From: Sarcocystis neurona
Lineage: Eukaryota; Apicomplexa; Conoidasida; Eucoccidiorida; Sarcocystidae
Length of the DNA stretch: 64,000 nt
Assembly: GCA_000727475.1 (NCBI GenBank)
Contig: KL647289.1
Coordinates: 6,265,255 to 6,329,254 of the forward strand
Direction: 5' to 3'
Shown here: piece by piece, positions 60,601 to 64,000 of the stretch
How positions within the stretch are numbered: position 1 is the first letter of the stretch
How the letters are laid out: every line of letters begins with the position of its first letter
Notes under the pieces: generated by a model
The model's database searches: none
The model's input: the letters and a program-made list of their open reading frames with translations, nothing else
What the model was told of the DNA's origin: nothing
Made by a program: the position numbers and the translations under genes

Positions 60601-62804
60601 CGGATGTGGATAATTTTTGCGCGGGTGGTGATGGAAGTGTGGATCTCTCGGGGAGTCGCGCCGCTGTTGCTGGTGGAGCCGCTGTTGCTGATGGGGCAGT
60701 TGCTGCAAGTAGCAGAAGTGAGCTTTCTCCCCCTGCTGGCGAGGTTGTTGCTGTTGCTACAGCAGGTGTTGATACTTTCTCTCCTGGGCCTGCTGCTGCG
60801 ACGCTCTCTACCTTCTGCTTCCCGTCTCCCCCTTCGCCATTCGTCGCATACGCAACTGCGTTAGAACAAGCAGCAGCAAAACAAGCGGAACGACGATTGC
60901 AAGGCACCCACAAGTGCTGCAGCAGCAGCAGTGCGTCGGACAGGAGCAGCAGAAGAAACACGGGCAGCAGAGCCAGCGGCAGACGGAGCACCTGTGGCAG
61001 CAACAGCGGCAGTCTTACGCACGGCAACAGCAGCAGCAGTCTTACGCACGGCAACAGCAGCAGCAGTCTTACGCACGGCAACAGCTGCAGCAGCCTTACG
61101 CACGGCAACAACAGCAGCAGCCTTACCCACGGCAGCAGCAGCAGCACGTGGATAGACAAAGCGTCTTCGGCGGGTGAAGATGAATTATCCTTCATTCTAC
61201 CGATGTCACGGAAGCCGCAGCTGGCGCCGGGAGACGCACTGCAGCAACCGCAGCAGCAGGGACGCTGCCAAAACCAGCAACAGTGGATTCTGCTCCCAAA
61301 GCAACACCAGAGGGCTTCGCAGGAGCAGCAGCAACCGAGCACATTGCCGCGAGAGCAACAGCAACAGCAGAAAGAGCAAAAACAAGTGGAGCAGCCGCAG
61401 CAGCAAGACGACGACTGGCCTTTCCTGCTACAGCAGCAGCAGCAGCAGAAGGGAAGGGATCCGGGTGGGAGGCAACAGGCTGGAGGTGCGGAAGAAGCGG
61501 GAACTTCACGGTGTAAACAGCAGCGGAAAGAACAGCAGGAGGCTTCCTTCTGGCAGCGCCCTGCCCACCAGCAAGGAAGCTACGTGGGTAATGTCAGACG
61601 GCGTCCTATACGCATGCCACAGCACAACATGCGTAGCTGCTTCTCTCAATGCCAGCAAGAAGATATGCACTCTTCTCTTTTATCAGGCATGCAAGTGGCT
61701 GCTGGTTCTGCGGGACAAAAACAAGCTGGACAACGGGTGCCGCAGCAGCAGGGAGTGCTGCAGCTGCAGCAACCGGAGCCGCCGCATGCGTCGGACCACG
61801 AGCAGGTAGGATGCTACAGGCATCAGGAATACCTCCAACACGAGCAGCGGCAAGAGGGTCATACCGACCACGGCCACGAACTGTACACCACTGCCCCTCG
61901 GGCCCACGCTGCTGCTGCTCCTCCTCCTACTGATACTGCCCTCTTGCCAGCAGTGGAAGACGACTTTCTGCCTAGTAACGTCCAGGTAAACGTGCTCTGC
62001 CGTCAACTGCAGCAGCAGGACCATGAGGCGCTGCAGCAGGAGCAACAGCAGGCAGAGCAGCAGCAACGGAAGCAACAACAACACATACGCCAAGAGGGAG
62101 CTGCACCTGCTTCAGATGCGAGTCCTGGCTGTTGGTTACGGCACACCGTGTTGCCGTCTTGTGGAAAGCAGCTCCCACAACAGCGACAGCAGCAGGAATT
62201 TGATCGACCCCGGCACCAAGGGCAGCACCGCACTCTGAACCTGCAGCACCAGCGGCATACGGGGACACTGCAGCTTCAGCCAATTTCTCAGCAGCAGCAC
62301 AACCCCCAGCACTACGCATATGAGCAACAGCAGCAGTGTTCGCATCAGCACGATATATCGTCTCCTTCCGATTTACCAGGAGCAGCGCACCAGCAAACGC
62401 AGCAGTGTCATAGTGAAGCCCCGGCTGCAGCCTGTGTCGCTGCCCTTGCCGCCACGCCGTCCTCGAAGCAGCAGCAACAGCAGCTGTACTCGCAAGAACA
62501 CTCTGAGCCTCTCTTGCAAGGGACGCAGCAGCTGCCTACTCCCTGGCTGCAACAGCAACAGCAGCAGCCAGCCGTCAAGCCGCACCACTCACGCAAAGGG
62601 CAGCCTCCAGAAGACCAGCTCCCTCCGGGGGAGCAGCAGCAGCAGCACTTCCCTCCCTCGCAAGAACAGCAGCACGAACAACAGCAGCCAGCGGCAGCGT
62701 CCAAGTCTGCCCAGTTACGTCATAGATGCAGCTGTGACAGCCTTCGCACGCTGACAGAGGACGACCTGTTCGCTCTAGAGACGGAATGGAATGCATACGT
62801 GTAG
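48657..62804 (+). CDS. Giant low-complexity (Ala/Gln/Ser-rich) protein, about 4,715 residues, single exon
   Basis: The frame is open without a stop for 14.1 kb. I take the ATG at 48657 (MELLRGKRKAALGRRSSSLE) because the sequence turns protein-like there; the frame stays open upstream to 48555, so an earlier start or upstream exon is possible. It consists mostly of homopolymeric amino-acid repeats from CAG-type triplets: Ala, Ser and Gln, with almost no Leu or Cys runs. Less repetitive islands: a helix-like piece at about residues 193-225 (QQLLQRLEDHLAFVSTELLK), RVVVNPPSSKSLLFRHFEAA at about residue 870, PPQPLRFVVSSTDVDFTVGA at about residue 2100, and an acidic C-terminus (DSLRTLTEDDLFALETEWNA). 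No catalytic domain, signal peptide or membrane span was seen. Other frames hold several hundred codons in places but all are broken many times. Eimeria proteins commonly carry such repeats; this is an extreme case. Function unknown. Confidence 0.8.
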   Translation: MELLRGKRKAALGRRSSSLEAAAQAAAGACAAAAAASFSPSHSHVQQQRHSSADCCGSLYSSLCVSPSSPSSAFSPFTSSPQPPAAAAAAGPGAANGAPPATAASGAPAVLWSASPAASAAQSDVAARAAAAEIAVDDALFGMTSDASAVSVGHAHPAASPAAAAVSRAAAAPPRVDRPVGGSPVVSAAAAPGATLRCSQQLLQRLEDHLAFVSTELLKEHGRALLPAVSPAALPPAAAFAAGEEAKPAVDFAVARGTCASSSPAPAACLHAAPSEAPAADTEDTQLLFFEFSSSDSSPHLTSSSPHAAFPAAVAAVPAAAAFSTAAAPPAGQAPAPLSAVPAASSPRHLADPLGTTLPASSSPSAASFAVPHSIPRDDAPPATAPPVLAACSPTASASPAGDFFPGIDPAAAAGSGAATLLAHGASFAAAACARDPHEACAAAAHAVAADAAVGLHGPPAAAAFLAPSSSPAAALPAAVGSGAVNLMFNARRGSTTADLPAAQTDAFAAAVAPAAADCFRESDGEEKLATAEDSACAAARGRSSSRDSSDCYSSDCDSISSPSRRNSNTSGSSSSGHGSGSSSSSSGRQDGCCDAFNRQNNRQSSRDGSSSGCAVPDGSRLQRSGSRRHCSSSVPASGNTSCSNRARRSKRSSRSSFCFSPSTSAGKRKTLEGPAVHSAVGPARVQQLHFHGKTPHQRLQHVTQETQLLQQQRRYQDLAAQQGPLQREPQYKGSPPLEVLQQQQPVEQRHLQQWQQQREGVPQQFSEQQWQQQQMQQEHAQQEESQQQPHTYMLQQRRYLQQQEAAGVVEQQRSQQLGVQDKWQRAEMQRQLEREHAFLQQRHGQRRQQQEQQGSKDVPPEACGGGCRVVVNPPSSKSLLFRHFEAASLFSAAGASAPLTTTTAAGAFAAPAASEDMRGAPASCATEAEANPALAERVLAGTARPGLGSAVTAAVTCSAGAAAPAGARPFSAVVDTSVAAAAAPAAAAASEQVAPAAGRSARRCAATEAPVLITGETKQESFFAALVEAASTALATATKKEAACNAPQHLAAAVAAGLFAAATAAASGAPVPSATPTSLGSWLPAACARSLSAVSTTGAAALAAPSSSFLRPSADAFGPSAAALPPPTSGAAAVAAPPPSVPAAAASATFSLPAAAALTVPAAISTAEAAAAAPSPACRLSSAAAAAPPCAAASANAALPLPASDVPFAVAAHRGSSTQTDSAKNHVAEPHLLERTAGSAVLAPQFRPSLPAAAAAAEAPVPQNDATVGSCRAAGVRSCAAAVGSSAAAPNPLSAAACSGRRSPGAVAASSPANGVTHELLAAAHAISQSAAASVHPAETARAPRSADVADVTVATADMLSAAAVVDRPSAVRHTTLSRAAVPAAAHTHPHTPGTAPAASMRRLAHTPASAAAASMRRLASSRSPTGSGSDTRASAAAAAEVPPAAIHLQAVPAAASMAKFEDTGGKKRQTLQDLLLFPATGAVSKAQQLQQQRIDKKQESRSTAASWASVAHSPGGILLRIPGTAAAAGTGDAAANAFVSAAAPTATVAPAAVHAARSAAAVAGCTTPTAAPAAGPLLLPAASERGSRRNKPAAVLERLSVSPIAAATREGAADDATRAAAAPADEQQQHQRGGPCYRVHVEEKRTRSSATRGATTGLSAVAVLENKTTAAAGYTRCCGPAAGETIARAGASSNNAVPPCCRNSTVSTAATTSTAPAAADIGAAALTSAAIRATSPAASTGRAAAAAAGRTAAEVTAAEAAAAAEAAASVARARAVAPLTNNDGSAAAVARRATASPAAASSSASIAAAVTPQREMRGGPRRRLTAPALLRGAGRRRLIVRTPAAATAASTAAATAAVGAGLVAAGGVAAARPAGREKWSKSSEGLRVVCKRLPVSSQAAAETPTRASSAVREKRGTSAAVAAREGPAAGKKSVTTAAEAGEPAPTSRTRRAAGHRGEERVAGAGSAATAAAAAFAGKATPATRGWASAAATKVAVAAATAESAKRCENEGEWTPAGSAEVAEPAAVACSAHAGAAQAFRTASAAAAVHQSPPELQKQHVQQQQQRRQQCVQQQQQEQNFCLKPQEAALWSAPVRGWQPPQPLRFVVSSTDVDFTVGADAATAACNASASAAAAPRDPVAQPAAAEAEKVRGTAAAVGAAAWSYSFSAAAAAEAEAGVYPFLNAAAKAGAPPQTVNCTATPAASASADAFATQDAAKAAAAMRVASVAAARVEAEVPTTAYTVPTTSAAGLHAAPGGVAAARVAALAGALQEPPTAAAATAGAVWRAPVPAAAVPGGRNVVEDLSAASEVHCKTAVVGAGGSVGSSGEDAAAAAGGSGNTCIYCSSRSKDGAEHQEACARIWTAEGVQKGVESCDRSQRRSTSTSSKTQGSRNSNTEGSSSGSASDAPYSSSRPKSDSTGSSNRCKHRGCVASHFAHRSSSCCCTSYAAGAAQRSAVLPTLLSQRGHCTAAESSSTAGHAVDCSTILTTACASSSNATLGTTSRGPATASSCALLNAAHPAAACAPHLAASLATGAAVGASAARCPFADAAGAASAAVRCLPAAALVAEEGAPAEKAAAAANVSEAQSSALGVDLQLHGAAAAACTGGSARQDTRYCPCSRQLNGSKPAVVASGTDGLSLLQQPQQQQQRHCLHLHEQQRQQPSQHPPQQSPRPQQRQQQHRKELPSQHVLHRDQRKETLQRPRVQQPQQGLYQRRALQNVLQQQHMPCRQQATELTVSHRPCASATLEAAAAATATAAATGRLPAPPESTTPPACLAAAECLLAVTKAADGPAATSSRRAPVEIRNTEAAATTEAAMAPAAAGATNPSPIATSSVSSTETVERGQRLCAAEQLGAASAAAAQQQHFRLHTSSTSSSESSDRLNCRSSGPLYDWKAGGEYPGGSTNRSNGPHVNSCSSHKCSVAGWVADSLTTSKAYAAAAAAEAAGRVVAAGRTAEKSISARHPVAASSPRELAAPAKEGNCSAAVAGSTGAAGEARAGAALATCRNAESCIHRRAVAAATHHEDKGATAGRSFFPPADATSSAAAVNPQTAADDDDASVSPLIDGTSRDAAGAVRPFSGATGTPSSVAAAVAEAFDPVSAAAAAALPAAHGAAAAAASAATSTAASRPVISAAHPSGIAPAPSPAVADVPSLAAAAASAAAAAAISRAASTARPAPATGAEKGKEFPSELAGAVAEQRPRVVVLLVPAGGRDAAAPGSWLPIKSSSSSGRAAAAAGAGPMNRSGNIFTTVGKSRQHVGGRTTARRAAAAAAVATTAPAAAVAPTATIVPAATPAIQQESACRAASALRLLKGTLFPTAAQRDDDTAAALLPTAAAATQPSSVARAPIHASTPAATSVYVSSCCPHRTAAAAVSPTSPCTAPAAALLSLSFKPAAAAAATPCAASLSLDAAHATRGCQQQQLLQYYCPYQQQQCVLQQRYKKQQRCQQLERHRKAGQQTNSASCSNSSCQCQEGSRECAYSVTTASTGTEQQTHAEEQAAAPATAYEEQIRQERQLLHFLLKGPSSNGPRTRCPSRGTAGTSSTSVVLAADAARQAATLVTAAAGGTVCRVAREIPSTGVSAAATIGSLTAATGVARTAGSAAAAVGKEFLTPSHTAMATNRLAASAEKLFFKVSPSEALPAQGEAAAAAADEAGAAAVAPHEPPLTAPGYPQRRSSSAAQAAANVEAAAAQMSTAALSAAGAAQPRGRWGAAAGEKEDWASTDRSTAAGTPLKLLDAPQQLQPPANRVHGRRIANNSEGGKAGIFDAGGCAVEARSKQQQQQKLLSWTPQGRRAMNVRLLSDQQQQQQQKSPCLQLFAAAAAGPDESGLQDGHFSRANVPRFAAAAALPSTAAGAYAAAARPQEDPYADAAVPATHMCHAPSTLPVAAETIARAAAAEARGAATAPAAAGATAPTDVAARTPIAAGAIRPTTAGATEIATVAAVLRREAQPLLRRAHPRKKSGAGGAVVIATPKNRAADVDNFCAGGDGSVDLSGSRAAVAGGAAVADGAVAASSRSELSPPAGEVVAVATAGVDTFSPGPAAATLSTFCFPSPPSPFVAYATALEQAAAKQAERRLQGTHKCCSSSSASDRSSRRNTGSRASGRRSTCGSNSGSLTHGNSSSSLTHGNSSSSLTHGNSCSSLTHGNNSSSLTHGSSSSTWIDKASSAGEDELSFILPMSRKPQLAPGDALQQPQQQGRCQNQQQWILLPKQHQRASQEQQQPSTLPREQQQQQKEQKQVEQPQQQDDDWPFLLQQQQQQKGRDPGGRQQAGGAEEAGTSRCKQQRKEQQEASFWQRPAHQQGSYVGNVRRRPIRMPQHNMRSCFSQCQQEDMHSSLLSGMQVAAGSAGQKQAGQRVPQQQGVLQLQQPEPPHASDHEQVGCYRHQEYLQHEQRQEGHTDHGHELYTTAPRAHAAAAPPPTDTALLPAVEDDFLPSNVQVNVLCRQLQQQDHEALQQEQQQAEQQQRKQQQHIRQEGAAPASDASPGCWLRHTVLPSCGKQLPQQRQQQEFDRPRHQGQHRTLNLQHQRHTGTLQLQPISQQQHNPQHYAYEQQQQCSHQHDISSPSDLPGAAHQQTQQCHSEAPAAACVAALAATPSSKQQQQQLYSQEHSEPLLQGTQQLPTPWLQQQQQQPAVKPHHSRKGQPPEDQLPPGEQQQQHFPPSQEQQHEQQQPAAASKSAQLRHRCSCDSLRTLTEDDLFALETEWNAYV
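52851..52919 (+). repeat. Imperfect 45-bp repeat in the giant gene
   Basis: gcagcatccatgcgccgtct recurs 45 bases later with one base change, giving SMRRLAHTPASAAAA followed by SMRRLASSRSP in the coding frame. It is one of few non-triplet repeats in the protein. Confidence 0.85.
61014..61148 (+). repeat. 27-bp tandem repeat, five copies, in the giant gene
   Basis: Units start at 61014, 61041, 61068, 61095 and 61122 with cttacgcacggcaacagcag, each 27 bases. In the coding frame each unit encodes SLTHGNSSS with small changes. Copies are nearly identical, so the array is recent or homogenised. Confidence 0.95.
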
Positions 62805-63250
62805 CAACAGCAGCAGGCAGCAGCAAGGCTGGCTAGCCGTAGACTCCGTAGCAGTAGCGTCAGTAGAGTAGCTTTCCCGTTGAAGATCTATTTACCCCTC
62901 CAGGCTGTTCACACAGAGTCACGCGTGTGCAGCCGGAGATGGGCGCGCTGCAGCAATAGCAGCACGTGCAGTTCACTCAGCGGCGGCGACAGTAGCTCCC
63001 AAGTCTGACCACTTTCGCAGTGTGAAGCGAAGAACGACACGGGTCCCCTCTTTGTCACATTCAATAAAATGAATATCCAGACGTTTATGTGTCTGTATTT
63101 ATGTGAGTCCACATGCACGTGCCCGCACGTATAAACATACGCATACGTGTGCACACGCGTGTCGTGGCATAGGTTGGTGAGGGTAAAGCAGTCCATACAA
63201 CATTTTACAATAATATTCATCTATTTCGCGCATCCACACATACAACTTTC
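62805..63250. other. Intergenic region between convergent genes
   Basis: After the TAG of the giant gene. A sequence tcaataaaat at about 63060 could serve as a polyadenylation-type signal but this is weak in apicomplexans. TATATG-type repeats occur at the right end. Confidence 0.4.
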
Positions 63251-63609
63251 CTATGTACGTTTAGTACGTGTTATACATATATATAGATAGATGCGTTGTT
63301 CTCGTGATTTGTAAAGCAGCAACAGTACTTCAAACGCAGCGGCTCGCGTCTTGGATACGTATCCACTGGTAAACGTATATCCGTTAAGAGCTACGCGCGT
63401 CGTTCCACATGCTCCAGCGACGAAACATGCAGAGCAGTAGCCCAGCGCGTTGCGGCTGAAGCGGCAGCAGCTGCATGCGCGATTCACAGCGAGTTGCGCG
63501 CAGCCTCTAAACAGACACGTCCGCGGCGATTGCCCCCGAGGTGGAGCCAGGGTGAATTCTTTTAAATGGGCACCGTTTGCCGAGAGACGCCCGTTTGAAG
63601 AGGTACTCA
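63251..63609 (-). CDS. Cysteine-rich exon of an unknown - strand gene
   Basis: After the acceptor ttcagatctcag at 63610 the frame reads STSSNGRLSANGAHLKEF and APPRGQSPRTCLFRGCAQ, then NRACSCCRFSRNALGYCSAC and FVAGACGTTRVALNGYTF. The cysteine spacing (C-x4-C, C-x-C-C, C-x2-C, C-x5-C) suggests a metal-binding fold, but I cannot name it. The frame runs on to a stop at 63251, though a donor (gtataa) near 63280 is an alternative end. The rest of the gene would lie to the right, towards or beyond the window edge. It converges on the giant gene. Confidence 0.42.
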
Positions 63610-64000
63610 CTGAGATCTGAATTAACCTTCGTGTGCAGTGTACACATATACATGTGGATGAAAATGTTTATGTGCATTTAGCCTGGCAGTACACGCACAT
63701 TATCAGACGCATACAGAGAAAGAAACGCACCTAAAATTCTGTGTAGTCTGAGTGAGCATACGTGTATCACGCGTATACACGAGTATGTACATATATGTAT
63801 ATATATATGTATATATCTGTAGATCTGTTCAGACGTATATATGTGTGGAGTGTACGTGTAGGTGCCGCCAGAAAAGAGTACGTTTGTTTTGAGCGGAGTC
63901 GAAGTTTGTGCGACGGTACGCACTCACACGTCGGTGGCGACTACCCGTACCTACGTGAGGGCGCTTTAGGCGTACTCGTCGTTGCATGCACTTTGATGTA
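63610..64000. other. Right edge: repeats, no exon found
   Basis: TATATG-type repeats at about 63.78-63.84 kb. This is probably the intron or 5' part of the - strand Cys-rich gene; nothing else is supported. Confidence 0.35.

Noticed and set aside
1..64000. CRISPR arrays, phage, insertion sequences or bacterial operons
   Set aside because: None is expected in this nuclear eukaryotic DNA, and the repeats seen are tandem micro- and minisatellites without spacers.

Overview
The window looks like nuclear DNA of a coccidian apicomplexan, most likely an Eimeria-type parasite. Three things point there. CAG/CTG triplet runs are read as poly-Ala, poly-Gln and poly-Ser inside long proteins. Genes have many small introns filled with TATATGTA-type and C/T-rich sequence. 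Repeat-rich stretches alternate with stretches that have almost no simple repeats, as described for Eimeria tenella chromosomes. No tRNA, rRNA, CRISPR array or intact transposon was seen. All splice models come from reading GT/AG boundaries and codon phase by eye.

Layout, left to right. (1) 0.48-11.29 kb, + strand: the 3' part of a gene made of many tiny exons, encoding a beta-propeller-like region, one membrane span and a basic tail. (2) 11.3-19.0 kb: repeat-poor, apparently gene-poor sequence with one weak secreted-protein ORF at 16.08 kb and a decayed 27-bp minisatellite at about 17.48-18.55 kb. (3) 19.6-20.4 kb, - strand: an exon resembling replication protein A 14-kDa subunit (RPA3). (4) 22.98-23.65 kb, + strand: a 30-nt microexon and a terminal exon of an unknown gene. 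(5) 26.63-30.87 kb, + strand: a p24/emp24-type secretory cargo receptor whose transmembrane exon could not be found. (6) 32.3-32.9 kb, - strand: a small repeat-containing ORF. (7) 34-39.3 kb: repeat-poor sequence with possible decayed trypsin-like protease modules at 36.77-37.74 kb. (8) 39.97-41.27 kb, - strand: a small multi-exon gene with a duplicated 44-nt exon. (9) 41.37-44.96 kb, - strand: a complete two-exon HIT zinc-finger gene like ZNHIT3/Hit1. (10) 45.7-48.5 kb: CAG-rich sequence with two candidate terminal exons. (11) 48.66-62.80 kb, + strand: one uninterrupted reading frame of about 4,715 codons, the most striking object here. (12) 63.25-63.61 kb, - strand: a cysteine-rich exon.

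The recognisable products are housekeeping proteins: early secretory traffic (p24), snoRNP assembly (ZNHIT3-like) and DNA replication/repair (RPA3-like). They do not form a pathway or operon. The main points of interest are the giant low-complexity protein with its repeated switches between CAG and CTG orientation, the possible mutually exclusive exon pair at 40.5-40.65 kb, the strand-asymmetric pyrimidine introns, and the possible protease relics.
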